From Flavobacteriaceae bacterium CG2_30_34_30 (lineage in GTDB: Bacteria > Bacteroidota > Bacteroidia > Flavobacteriales > Flavobacteriaceae): a DNA stretch of 50,947 nucleotides. Positions 28,437 to 37,456 of the stretch are shown here, one piece after another. Position 1 is the first letter of the stretch. Each line of letters opens with the position of its first letter. The position numbers were made by a program, and so were the translations under genes. The stretch spans positions 1-50,947 of the forward strand of contig MNYN01000036.1 of assembly GCA_001873105.1 (NCBI GenBank). Direction: 5' to 3'. The notes under the pieces are model-generated. The model saw nothing but the letters and a program-made list of their open reading frames with translations. It did no database searches and had not been told where the DNA came from.

Positions 28437-30041
28437 CTAGTCTAAAATAAACGTTTCATTTAAGGTCCAGTTTGCCCTTATATCAAGTAGTTTTGGATAA
28501 TAAATAATCGTTTCCGGTTGGATGCGATTTAAAAAATCACCTGTATCCCATTTACCATTTGAATTAGTGTCCTCCACAATACGGATAAAGTATTTTCCCG
28601 GCGTTATATTGGCAAACTCAAAAGTGCTTTTTTCTGAGGAATGCAATTCTTTTTGTACTTCGCCTTTTTCATTTACCAGCTGAACGATAATAGGAAATGA
28701 AGAAATATTGTTTAAATTTAACGTTAAGAAACCATAATCTGATAGTGTTCGGGTACTTACTTTATACTCAAGGGTGTCATTTGTCGTTCCAAAAAAATCT
28801 GTGATAGCTTCAGGAAATAATGTAATGGCATAGTTTTGGCGCTCTACTTTTTCAAAACTTAGTTGCAAAATATTAAAATAGGAATCTAAACTTGCTTCAA
28901 AAACCACGACAACAGAATCTTTGTCCATTACACGAATGTTGTCTTTGTTATAGGAAATCATAGGGAAGTTAGAAGAAATTTCAAATGGCTCGTCAAACGC
29001 TAGAATGCCAGCTTTTATGGGACTGAATTTTAAACTGTCTAAAAGCACATCCCGCAATCTAACCTGAATGGTATCTATAAATACCCTATTACTAATCTTA
29101 AAAGTTACAGAATCCAATTCCATTTTAGGTTGAAACCAATAGTTAAGCGTGTCTTTTTTTTGTTCTTTTGTGAGGTGATGCCTAAAACCCTCGGGAGTTG
29201 ATGTCAGCATTTCAATTTCTAAAGAGGCAGCATCGCCTTCATACCCAAAACTAATTTGATTGGTGTTTAAAGCATTTGGCCTGCTAAGGGCATACACCGG
29301 TATTTCTTTAAACAAATTTAATACATAGCTTGTATCAGTAGGTATGGTGATAAAATTTTCAACAAAACCAATTTTATCTGTTTTTGGTTGAAAGGTATAA
29401 TTGCTGTTGTTGTCTTTTAGTGCTATTAGTAAATATGTTCCTTCTTTTACATTTTCTATTTGAAAGGAATCTGGATTATTTTGAGTACTTGCTACATAAA
29501 TAGGCTTCTGAGTAAAGATAATGGAATCTTTAAATTCGGTATCCACTTCATAAAGCATTACCGAAACATTTTCTTCCGGTTTAAGTAATTCAGCGTCTGT
29601 AATGGTTCCAATTACCTTTAAACTATCTATGTAACTTCCGGTAGAAAACACATATTTATAAAATTCATAAGGGTTTTCTTCATTATTATCTACAATGCTA
29701 TTTCCAAAATTTATAGAATAGGTAGTGTTTTCTCTTAGCGTATCCTGAAATACAATTTTAATATATTTTGAAGTGCTTAATGGATAAAGCGTAGGTGGCG
29801 CATTTAAAGGAGGTGAAATAATTAAGTTTTTTTGAAGGTCTTTCAATTTGATATATTCATCAAAATAAATACGAATTTCATTACCCTTAAAATTAATGGT
29901 ATAATTTTCAGGTACTGTTCTGATAATTACCGGAGCAATAGTATCTCTTAACCCTCCTTCAGGATTTCCGCGTTTGGCGCAATCGACAAAGGAAAAAGAA
30001 AGCAGTAAAAGAAAAATAAAATAGATAAAATTGCCTTTCAT
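28437..30041 (-). CDS. Ig-like (Big_5) lipoprotein
   Basis: A 534-residue lipoprotein starting at ATG 30041; the frame stays open to a TTG at 30056, which I reject because the signal peptide begins at MKGNFIYFIF. The lipobox is FSFVDC with Cys21, then AKRGNPEGG. Residues about 30-120 form a bacterial Ig-like domain of the SbsA/Big_5 type (DTIAPVIIRTVPEN, IYFDEYIKLKD), and the C-terminal part is beta-rich, with GKYFIRIVEDTNSNGKWDTG typical of this Bacteroidetes protein group. Function unknown. The basic residues after the Cys lack the surface-export pattern, so periplasmic-side anchoring is more likely. Confidence 0.85.
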   Translation of the reverse strand: MKGNFIYFIFLLLLSFSFVDCAKRGNPEGGLRDTIAPVIIRTVPENYTINFKGNEIRIYFDEYIKLKDLQKNLIISPPLNAPPTLYPLSTSKYIKIVFQDTLRENTTYSINFGNSIVDNNEENPYEFYKYVFSTGSYIDSLKVIGTITDAELLKPEENVSVMLYEVDTEFKDSIIFTQKPIYVASTQNNPDSFQIENVKEGTYLLIALKDNNSNYTFQPKTDKIGFVENFITIPTDTSYVLNLFKEIPVYALSRPNALNTNQISFGYEGDAASLEIEMLTSTPEGFRHHLTKEQKKDTLNYWFQPKMELDSVTFKISNRVFIDTIQVRLRDVLLDSLKFSPIKAGILAFDEPFEISSNFPMISYNKDNIRVMDKDSVVVVFEASLDSYFNILQLSFEKVERQNYAITLFPEAITDFFGTTNDTLEYKVSTRTLSDYGFLTLNLNNISSFPIIVQLVNEKGEVQKELHSSEKSTFEFANITPGKYFIRIVEDTNSNGKWDTGDFLNRIQPETIIYYPKLLDIRANWTLNETFILD

Positions 30042-30120
30042 AGCACAAAGATGCAAAGATTTTTATTTAACGAAGCGTTGTTTTTACGGTTTTTTAAAAT
30101 TCAAGGAATTTCTTTTTTTC

Positions 30121-30789
30121 TTATTTGGTAATCGCAATAGTGGCAAAACTTAGTTTTACACCTTTTATCTGCAGTAATTTTTTTGCACAAGCCTCTAAGG
30201 TTGCTCCGGTAGTGATAATATCATCCACTAAAAGAATGTGTTTGTTTTCAATTTTTGACGCATTTTGAACAGCGAAAACTTCTTCATTGGTAAAAATTCT
30301 GGAAATTCGTTCTTTGAAAACTTGGGAAGTTGTAGGAGTAATTTTTACTAACACATCATCAATATATGGTTTTTGAAGGGCAAGGGCAATTTTTTCGCCA
30401 AAGCCGGCCACTTGATTGTAGCCTCTTTGGCGCAGCTTTTTTTTATGTAAAGGAACGGGTATTATAGCGTCAATATCTTGGTATTCTTTGCATTCAGCTA
30501 ATTCCTCACCTAGCCATTCGCCAAAAATTAAGCCAATTCTTTTTGCCTTTTTGTATTTAAGAGCATGAACAAATTTTTGAGTAATATTGTTTTTTTTGAA
30601 ATAGAAAAGTGCCGTAGCATGCACCACTGGAATTCTTCCATAAAAAATATCTGACATTTCTGTGCTGCCATTTTTATGAAATCCTGCAATGGGTAAATTA
30701 TGCCTGCAAATACTACATATTTCTTTTTCACCCTCAATAAGCTCTTTGTGGCAGCCTCTGCAAATATTTGGGAAAAATAAATTTAACAT
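30121..30789 (-). CDS. comF: ComF-family phosphoribosyltransferase-like protein
   Basis: A 222-residue ComF homologue. The N-terminal zinc finger has Cys10, Cys13, Cys25 and Cys28. The C-terminal half is a type I phosphoribosyltransferase fold with IIPVPLHKKKLRQRGYNQ and the PRPP-binding loop VDDIITTGAT (188-197). ComF proteins are needed for DNA uptake in naturally competent bacteria, but are widespread also in non-competent ones. It is co-directional with the downstream Ig-like lipoprotein gene, 79 bases away, with no obvious shared function. Confidence 0.93.
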   Translation of the reverse strand: MLNLFFPNICRGCHKELIEGEKEICSICRHNLPIAGFHKNGSTEMSDIFYGRIPVVHATALFYFKKNNITQKFVHALKYKKAKRIGLIFGEWLGEELAECKEYQDIDAIIPVPLHKKKLRQRGYNQVAGFGEKIALALQKPYIDDVLVKITPTTSQVFKERISRIFTNEEVFAVQNASKIENKHILLVDDIITTGATLEACAKKLLQIKGVKLSFATIAITK

Positions 30790-30840
30790 AATTTATTGAA
30801 TATTTATCATTTTTTAAACACATTTACGAAAATCTAAAAC

Positions 30841-30848
30841 TACATTTG
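30841..30848 (+). promoter_or_regulatory. Probable -7 element of the coiled-coil protein gene
   Basis: TACATTTG matches TAnnTTTG and lies 44 bases upstream of the ATG at 30893. No TTG at the proper spacing. Confidence 0.4.
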
Positions 30849-30892
30849 ATAATTATTTACAAGATACAATTTTAACACTAACTCCTTATAAT

Positions 30893-31774
30893 ATGGAAAC
30901 AGAAAATAGTAATAACAAATTAAAATGGCTTATAGGCATTCTCGCAGTATTGCTAGTTGCACTAACAGTTTTTACAGTAAAACTTTACAACGATTCAAAA
31001 GAGAACGCTACAAATCTTGAACTCCAAAAAATGGATATTGAACAAGATTTAGAAGAACTTATTGCTAACTATAACATAGCCATTAGCGAAAACCAATCTA
31101 AAGATAAAGATTTGATTGCAGCCAGAGAACGCATTAGCCTACTCTTAGACTCTGTAAAAGACTCACAAGCAAATGTAGATTTAATAAGAAGATACCGTGT
31201 TGAAGTTGGCAAACTTAAAAATGAAAGAACTGTATTGTTTAGAAAAGCCGATAGTTTACAAATGCTAGCAAATAGATTAACCGTTGAAAGAGACAGCACA
31301 ACGGTTGTTTTAGGAGAAACCATTAAAGTAGTCGATTCTATTTCATTGCAAAACCTTGCCCTTGAAAAAGTAGTGGCAAAAGGTTCTGCTCTTAAAGTTT
31401 CCGGTCTTAAAACCGAAGGTGTAATCGTTAGAAATAGTGGTAAAATTGTCAATACTGACAGGGCAAGCAGAGCAGATAGGATTAGAACCTGTTTTTCACT
31501 TAATGCAAATGAAATAGCTGAAAAAGGTGACAGATTGTTATTTGTACAAGTTATCAACCCTAAAAACAATGTGATAGGGGAAAAAGCAATGGTTAATTTT
31601 GAGGATAAAGTGCTTACCTATAGTGCAACTTCTAACGTGTTTTATGAAAATGAAGCTTTAGATGTTTGTGTATTAATAAACGCCTTAGAGGCAGATTTAA
31701 TACCTGGAAATTATTCTATTAATGTTTTTGATGGCCCCCGATTAGTTGCCACATCTACCTTAAAGTTGAAATAA
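30893..31774 (+). CDS. Membrane-anchored coiled-coil protein of unknown function
   Basis: A 293-residue protein I cannot assign to a named family. Residues 14-30 are one transmembrane helix (LIGILAVLLVALTVFTVKL), then about residues 35-150 are Glu/Lys/Leu-rich heptads predicting a periplasmic coiled coil. The C-terminal 120 residues form a compact domain (RIRTCFSLNANEIAEKGDR, later VQVINPKNNVIGEKAM and NYSINVFDGPRLVATSTLKL) that looks beta-rich and has two Cys residues. The gene stands alone between a -7 element and a strong terminator, so it is probably monocistronic. The layout suggests an envelope scaffold, but this is inference. Confidence 0.85.
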   Translation: METENSNNKLKWLIGILAVLLVALTVFTVKLYNDSKENATNLELQKMDIEQDLEELIANYNIAISENQSKDKDLIAARERISLLLDSVKDSQANVDLIRRYRVEVGKLKNERTVLFRKADSLQMLANRLTVERDSTTVVLGETIKVVDSISLQNLALEKVVAKGSALKVSGLKTEGVIVRNSGKIVNTDRASRADRIRTCFSLNANEIAEKGDRLLFVQVINPKNNVIGEKAMVNFEDKVLTYSATSNVFYENEALDVCVLINALEADLIPGNYSINVFDGPRLVATSTLKLK

Positions 31775-31794
31775 GAAAAATATATTTTAAAAAT

Positions 31795-31832
31795 AAAATC
31801 TGCTACGTAAGTTTTCGTAGCAGATTTTTTTA
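31795..31832 (+). terminator. Strong Rho-independent terminator
   Basis: A perfect 13-bp stem, AAAATCTGCTACG (31795-31807) with CGTAGCAGATTTT (31816-31828), 8-base loop, then T residues. It ends the coiled-coil gene transcript just before glyS. Confidence 0.92.
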
Positions 31833-31838
31833 TTTTTG
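31831..31838 (+). promoter_or_regulatory. Possible -7 element for glyS, within the terminator T-tract
   Basis: TATTTTTG matches TAnnTTTG and ends five bases before the glyS ATG at 31843. It overlaps the T run of the preceding terminator. There is no good TTG at -33, so the call is tentative. Confidence 0.35.
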
Positions 31839-31842
31839 CCCT

Positions 31843-33378
31843 ATGATAAATAAAGACGAACATTTTAAAAGAGTTGTTTCCCACGCAAAAGAATATGGAT
31901 ATATTTTTGGCTCTAGTGAAATTTATGACGGTTTGAGCGCAGTGTATGATTATGCACAAAATGGGGTAGAGTTAAAAAACAATATTCGCACCTATTGGTG
32001 GAAAAGCATGGTACAAATGCACCAAAACATTGTAGGTCTAGATGCCGCCATATTAATGCACCCTACAACCTGGAAGGCTTCCGGGCACGTTGATGCCTTT
32101 AACGACCCCTTAATAGATAATAAAGATTCCCAAAAAAGATATCGGGCGGACGTACTCATTGAAGATTTTGCAGAAAAACTGCATCAAAAAGCACAAAAAG
32201 AAATTGAAAAAGCAAGAACTCGTTTTGGTGAAAGTTTTGATGAAGCGCAGTTTGTAGTAACAAATGAAAGAGTAATTAAATACCAAACCCAACAAAAAGA
32301 AATCCTAGAACGTATGGCACGATCTTTAGAAAAAGAAGATTTAGCCGATGTAAAAGCACTTATAGAAGAATTAGAAATAGCCGACCCCGATACTGGTTCA
32401 AAAAACTGGACTGATGTTCGCCAATTTAATTTAATGTTTGGTACCAAACTAGGCGCTTCTGCTGAAAATGCTACAGATTTATACCTTCGTCCGGAAACAG
32501 CACAAGGCATCTTCGTTAATTTTTTAAATGTGCAAAAATCAGGTAGAATGAAAATTCCTTTCGGAATAGCACAAACAGGAAAAGCCTTTAGAAATGAAAT
32601 TGTAGCTAGACAATTTATTTTTAGAATGCGCGAATTTGAACAAATGGAAATGCAATTTTTTGTACGCCCCGGCGAAGAACTTAAATGGTATGAACACTGG
32701 AAAGAAAAACGACTTAATTGGCATTTGTCTTTAGGCTTAGGAAAAGAAAATTACCGTTTTCATGACCATGAAAAATTAGCTCATTATGCAAATGCCGCTA
32801 CCGATATTGAATTTGATTTCCCTTTTGGTTTTAAAGAATTGGAAGGCATTCATTCCCGCACCGATTTTGATTTAAAAGCGCACGAAAAATTCTCCGGAAA
32901 AAAATTACAATTTTTTGATCCGGAAATTAATGAAAATTACGTGCCTTATGTGGTGGAAACCTCCTTGGGGTTAGACCGTATGTTTTTAGCAGTATTCAGT
33001 AAAGCGCTTAAAGAAGAAGCGTTAGAAGACGGTAGTACCCGAATTGTACTACAATTACCTTCTATTTTAGCACCCACAAAAGCCGCTATTTTACCCTTGG
33101 TAAAAAAAGATGGTTTACCTGAAATAGCACAAAGAATAATAGACACGCTTAAATGGGATTTTAACGTCACATATGATGAAAAAGACGCCATAGGTAGAAG
33201 ATACCGTAGACAGGACGCTGTAGGCACTCCATTTTGTATCACCGTTGATCACGATACCAAAGTAGATCATACCGTAACTATTCGTTATCGCGATTCCATG
33301 AAACAAGAACGTGTTCCGATTGATAAATTGTATGACATTATTCATCAAGAGGTGACCATAAAAAATTGGCTGACTTAA
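31843..33378 (+). CDS. glyS: Glycyl-tRNA synthetase (dimeric class II type)
   Basis: A 511-residue class II synthetase of the eukaryote/archaeal-like single-chain type (often called glyQS), not the alpha2beta2 form. Class II motifs are clear: the region LYLRPETAQGIFVNF, motif 2 as GKAFRNEIVARQFIFRMREF with the following EMQFF, and motif 3 as VVETSLGLDRMFLAVF. The C-terminal anticodon-binding domain begins near VLQLPSILAPTKAAILPLV. It attaches glycine to tRNA-Gly. The gene lies between two strong terminators and appears monocistronic. Confidence 0.97.
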   Translation: MINKDEHFKRVVSHAKEYGYIFGSSEIYDGLSAVYDYAQNGVELKNNIRTYWWKSMVQMHQNIVGLDAAILMHPTTWKASGHVDAFNDPLIDNKDSQKRYRADVLIEDFAEKLHQKAQKEIEKARTRFGESFDEAQFVVTNERVIKYQTQQKEILERMARSLEKEDLADVKALIEELEIADPDTGSKNWTDVRQFNLMFGTKLGASAENATDLYLRPETAQGIFVNFLNVQKSGRMKIPFGIAQTGKAFRNEIVARQFIFRMREFEQMEMQFFVRPGEELKWYEHWKEKRLNWHLSLGLGKENYRFHDHEKLAHYANAATDIEFDFPFGFKELEGIHSRTDFDLKAHEKFSGKKLQFFDPEINENYVPYVVETSLGLDRMFLAVFSKALKEEALEDGSTRIVLQLPSILAPTKAAILPLVKKDGLPEIAQRIIDTLKWDFNVTYDEKDAIGRRYRRQDAVGTPFCITVDHDTKVDHTVTIRYRDSMKQERVPIDKLYDIIHQEVTIKNWLT

Positions 33379-33381
33379 TTT

Positions 33382-33420
33382 TAAAAATGCCGTTAAAATT
33401 GAAATTTAACGGCATTTTTA
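33382..33420. terminator. Bidirectional terminator between glyS and the small lipoprotein gene
   Basis: A perfect 16-bp stem: TAAAAATGCCGTTAAA (33382-33397) with its complement at 33405-33420, 7-base loop. A/T runs flank it on both sides, and it sits between convergent genes ending at 33378 and 33454, so it can serve both. Confidence 0.93.
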
Positions 33421-33453
33421 TTTATAAGAAAAACAAAAACCGGAAATCTGTTT

Positions 33454-33804
33454 TTAATTGGCTTTGCGCATTTCCACAATTTCTATAGGATTTGCTTTTT
33501 CACATCGGTTCATCATTCTTAAAGGATGGTAGGTAAACCAAACCTGCATGCCGGAACTTTTATAGGTTTCTTCTAAGTTAATAGGGTCAAACAAATTATT
33601 TTCCCCATCAACTTTTAAGGTGTAAGGACAATCTCCTTTTACAGTAGAGGCTACAATGGTGGCTTTTTTAAAACCTGCCTCAAGCATTTTGGTTTCTGTA
33701 ACAGTATCGGATTCATTTTTGGCTTCTATCACGGTTTTTTTACAAGTACACGAAAAAGTCAGAACCATGAAAAGGCCGGCTAACGTTTTATTAAGTATAG
33801 ACAT
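33454..33804 (-). CDS. Small lipoprotein of unknown function
   Basis: A 116-residue protein with a lipoprotein-type signal (AGLFMVLTFSC, Cys19, followed by TCKK). The mature part has the conserved-looking GDCPYTLKVDGENNLFDPINL and VWFTYHPLRMMNRCEKANPIEI, where a Cys pair could form a disulfide. I do not recognise a named family. The gene follows the large outer-membrane protein gene on the same strand after 104 bases and ends at the bidirectional terminator. Confidence 0.8.
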   Translation of the reverse strand: MSILNKTLAGLFMVLTFSCTCKKTVIEAKNESDTVTETKMLEAGFKKATIVASTVKGDCPYTLKVDGENNLFDPINLEETYKSSGMQVWFTYHPLRMMNRCEKANPIEIVEMRKAN

Positions 33805-33908
33805 TACAATTTATTTTGCATAAAAATACAAATAGTTACGTAATAAAATAGGTATAAACAACTCTTTTGTTTTTTTTATTTCTATGGATAAATGGGGCGC
33901 ATTTGTGG

Positions 33909-36900
33909 CTAAAAATAAGCTTTTAACTGAATACTTCCTGTATGAATCGTGGAAGAAGTTTCGCTCTTCCTTCCAAAATAAGAAAGATTGGCATCCAGAT
34001 ATTGCGTTATTTTTCGCTGAAATAACAAACTCCAAGTAAAATTTTTATCGGGTTGCAACCCTTCTAACATTTGAAAAGCTACAGGCGTAAAAGCATTTCC
34101 TGAAAAATCATTTGAAATAAAATTAAATTCTCCGTTAATCGAAAACTTTTCTGCATTATTGAAGGTAAACGAAGCGCCTAATGTTTGCTGATCTAACACA
34201 TCTCTGTCTCCTAATAAATTTTCCTTATTTGTAAAGGCATAGAAAACAGAAAATTGTGCGTTTTCTGATACTAAATAGGAAATTTTTGGAGCAATGTCAT
34301 AACTTTCAATGGTAAAGTTTCTGCTTTCAAAATTTTCAGAAGTAGTAGTGTTTTCTCCCAATTGTGTTTTAAAATTTGCCAACCAATTTGTTGCAAATTT
34401 GTGCGTAAAATTAAGCTGATGACGTAACAAGCTGCTTTTTTGTAAGCCCACCGAAAGTAAATTTTCAGCCTTTGAAGTAGTATAGGTGTAGCTGGTGGTG
34501 TAGCGTTGTTTGCCACGATTAAAAAACAAGACATTTCTAAAATTAAGATTTAATCCTAACTGGTTTTCTGTGTTGCTGACAAATGGGTTGATATCAAAAT
34601 TATTGCCTTCTCTTCTGGTTTTTCGGTCAATTAAATAGGAAGTTTGATTATAAAATTTAGCAAGCAACTTCTTGCTCTTTTCATTTTCTGAAAAATATTG
34701 CGGTTGAAGTGTAACCGCCTGTCCAAATTTATTTTGATGGATTTTTACAAACACCTGATTGGGAAGCAGCACCCGTATAAAAATACCTTCATCTGCAAAT
34801 TTTGCTATTTCAAATTCTTCCAGCTCTTGAATGCCGTTGCCATTATAGTCAATCCAAGTGTGGGTGCCCTGACCAGGCTCTACTTGTACAAAAGTGAATT
34901 CTTGTTGTGGCAATACACCGCTATTGGTTTCAAAAGTAGAATTCCATTGCACGCCACCATTAAAAAATCGTTGGTTGTACAATATGCGGCTGTTTAAGGA
35001 TTGCTCGTCTTCGCGCTGACCAAACTCGTCTTTTAAGGTTCTGTAATTTGCAAAAACAGAAAGCTGTGTAGTTTCACTTTGCACCAATTGCGATTTCAAA
35101 TAAAAGGTGTTTGAGCTACTCACCTTTTGCAATTGTGTATTTCTAAGGCTGTCATTTATCCTATTTCGGTAACCCACTTCTACAAAAACTTGGGTGCTGT
35201 CTCCTAGTCCGGTAAAAATTTCATAGGCTTTAAACCTTTGGCTAATTGGGGTTAGACTGTCATTTGCCACGAAGCGTTGTTTATTGTTCTCTCCTGCAGA
35301 CTTAACTCCCACCCAATATTTTTCAAAACCATAAACCGAACGAGCATTCCATCGAAAGAAATCAGTGTTTACTTCCGTGCCGGAGTTGTTTAAGATACTT
35401 GCGTTTACATCGGTTTTTAGTTTACCTAATTGTATGCCAGAGTGCACCACGTGCCGAACGCCATGAAACCCTTCAGAAAAATTTAATTTTTGAAATTCGT
35501 AATTGGCAAAACCAAGTTTTGAGTCGGTTGCTTGTAATCCGGCAATCCAAAAACTTTGGTTACCCGCAGGATTGTTTAAACTCCAATCTCTATCAAATTC
35601 AGTAGCATATATGCGTTCCACCGTATGGAAGTTTTTATCTACATAATCAAAATTTAAGTAGGCATCCAATTGAAGTCCCTGCTCTTTTTGAAGTATTTTT
35701 TGTCGGGTATGAAGGCGTGTAGCAAATCCATTATTATCTTCATTGTCTAGGTTTGAAAATAAATTAAGGTCTTGTTTGCTTGCAGCAACTTCAAAACCGA
35801 TGCTTGTTTTTTCAGAAGGACGATAAGCACCATTTACACCCGCTATCTGGATGGTTGTAGGGGCAAAAAGCTGAATTACAGGAGCATAATTACCTTGGGG
35901 AACTCCATCAATTGGAGCAATAAATTCAAAAATTCTGCTGATGGCTGCGTTATTTGTAATAAAATAATTACCTTGATTTTCGCCAACCAAACTAAAACGT
36001 ACCTGAAACAATTCGTCTTCGGGATTGGTTGAAAAAACAAAAATTTCTTCGCCATTAAAAAGTTCTTTCCGGTATAAAATTTTATTTTCTGAAAAGGTAT
36101 CCGGCACGGCTGATGGCGCAATCATTTGTGTTTTGTCATCACCTGCTTGCTGTAAAATAGTTACTTGTTCTTCAGAAAGGTTTTGTTGTAATGGTTGGTT
36201 TTTTGCATCGCTTTCTAAATAGCCATAAGCACCTAAATCTAATTTTTTGCTAGTGTAATTTCCGCCGCTATAACCAATAAAACGGGTATAGTTTCTATCG
36301 GAATATTGATATTCTACTAAAATTCGCATATCTGCTGTAATGGGATAGTTTGGGTTAAACTTGAGTTCGCCGGCGTTATAATCAATTACATAATCTTTGT
36401 TTTCTCCACGCTCCAATAGTAAGCCGTTTACAAACACCCGTTCACTTCCGGAAATGATAAGAATAAACAATTCGCCATTGGGGCCAATTAATTTATAAGG
36501 TCCTTGGTTTCCTTCTTGACCTATAAAGTTGCTTTTCGAAAAAACACCTTTCACCACTGCCCCAGAAGCAAACATGGTGGTTTCTGCGTTTTCCTTTTTT
36601 ATTTTTCCTCCCACGGAAATGCCTTGTACCTTTTTCTGAAACTTGGCAAAATAACTGTTTGTGTTTACTAAATCGATATCCCCGGCACGAATATTCCAGC
36701 TATCACTGAACAACTCAATAAAAATCTGGTCAAATTCGTCTAAGTTTTGAGAATAGCCTCCTTCTTGAATGGGAATATTCGCATCTTGTATGGAAGCTCT
36801 AATACTGACTTTGTCACTTATCTTTCCGGTAATCTGCAAGTCTAATTGCGAATTTACTACAGCATTTTGATTGTTACCAATGGTAATGCCTCGGGAAATA

Positions 36901-37322
36901 CTTCCATTCGTATTTAGTCCGTCAAAAGGTTTAAAATCATTTTTTCGTGTAGGTTGCTGTAAAGAATAAAATCTGTCCATAGCCGCATTGTCTGATGCAA
37001 TAATCCTAGGATCCAGCAAGGAATATCTTTTAGTAAGAAAACTCGGATATTGCACATAATTTACAGTCAAGGAATCACCGACTGCTAGTGCGTCTTTCGA
37101 AAGATATACCTCTGCTTTTGCATAATTTACTCGGTACTTGGAAGTATCTATTGCTACCCCATTTTTGTCGAAAAGTTCAAATTGAATCGGATTTATACTG
37201 GTAGAATCTATAACAATAGTATCTTGAACAGCTACTTTGATGCTGCGGTAATTTCCGGAAACATCTTGCGAATACGCCGACATTCCGAAGAGAAAAAAAA
37301 ATGCAATCAGGCAGTGCTTCAT
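33909..37322 (-). CDS. Large outer-membrane beta-barrel protein, N-terminal part SprA-like
   Basis: A 1137-residue protein with a signal peptide (CLIAFFFLFGMSAYSQ). The N-terminal third contains SISRGITIGNNQNAVVNSQL and ISDKVSIRASIQDANIPIQE, with QEGGYSQNLDEFDQIFIEL, segments that recall the SprA protein of the type IX secretion/gliding machinery. It is half the length of SprA, so it is a related but distinct protein, not SprA itself. The rest is alternating beta-strands with aromatic ends, and it finishes GSIQLKAYF with a terminal Phe as in many outer-membrane barrels. The stretch WIDYNGNGIQELEEFEIA resembles a calcium-binding loop. Function unknown. Confidence 0.85.
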   Translation of the reverse strand: MKHCLIAFFFLFGMSAYSQDVSGNYRSIKVAVQDTIVIDSTSINPIQFELFDKNGVAIDTSKYRVNYAKAEVYLSKDALAVGDSLTVNYVQYPSFLTKRYSLLDPRIIASDNAAMDRFYSLQQPTRKNDFKPFDGLNTNGSISRGITIGNNQNAVVNSQLDLQITGKISDKVSIRASIQDANIPIQEGGYSQNLDEFDQIFIELFSDSWNIRAGDIDLVNTNSYFAKFQKKVQGISVGGKIKKENAETTMFASGAVVKGVFSKSNFIGQEGNQGPYKLIGPNGELFILIISGSERVFVNGLLLERGENKDYVIDYNAGELKFNPNYPITADMRILVEYQYSDRNYTRFIGYSGGNYTSKKLDLGAYGYLESDAKNQPLQQNLSEEQVTILQQAGDDKTQMIAPSAVPDTFSENKILYRKELFNGEEIFVFSTNPEDELFQVRFSLVGENQGNYFITNNAAISRIFEFIAPIDGVPQGNYAPVIQLFAPTTIQIAGVNGAYRPSEKTSIGFEVAASKQDLNLFSNLDNEDNNGFATRLHTRQKILQKEQGLQLDAYLNFDYVDKNFHTVERIYATEFDRDWSLNNPAGNQSFWIAGLQATDSKLGFANYEFQKLNFSEGFHGVRHVVHSGIQLGKLKTDVNASILNNSGTEVNTDFFRWNARSVYGFEKYWVGVKSAGENNKQRFVANDSLTPISQRFKAYEIFTGLGDSTQVFVEVGYRNRINDSLRNTQLQKVSSSNTFYLKSQLVQSETTQLSVFANYRTLKDEFGQREDEQSLNSRILYNQRFFNGGVQWNSTFETNSGVLPQQEFTFVQVEPGQGTHTWIDYNGNGIQELEEFEIAKFADEGIFIRVLLPNQVFVKIHQNKFGQAVTLQPQYFSENEKSKKLLAKFYNQTSYLIDRKTRREGNNFDINPFVSNTENQLGLNLNFRNVLFFNRGKQRYTTSYTYTTSKAENLLSVGLQKSSLLRHQLNFTHKFATNWLANFKTQLGENTTTSENFESRNFTIESYDIAPKISYLVSENAQFSVFYAFTNKENLLGDRDVLDQQTLGASFTFNNAEKFSINGEFNFISNDFSGNAFTPVAFQMLEGLQPDKNFTWSLLFQRKITQYLDANLSYFGRKSETSSTIHTGSIQLKAYF

Positions 37323-37456
37323 TACCTTCTAAAACTTAAAGTACTAGTATTTATTTTATCTATTGCAGTATAGAAATCTTTTCCTGTTTCTATAGGTCGT
37401 AAATGTAAGGGAATAATTATTTTAGCACTTCATTTACAAAATACATTTCCAGCATC

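Noticed and set aside
30041..30056. TTG start for the Ig-like lipoprotein
   Set aside because: The signal peptide starts naturally at the ATG at 30041.
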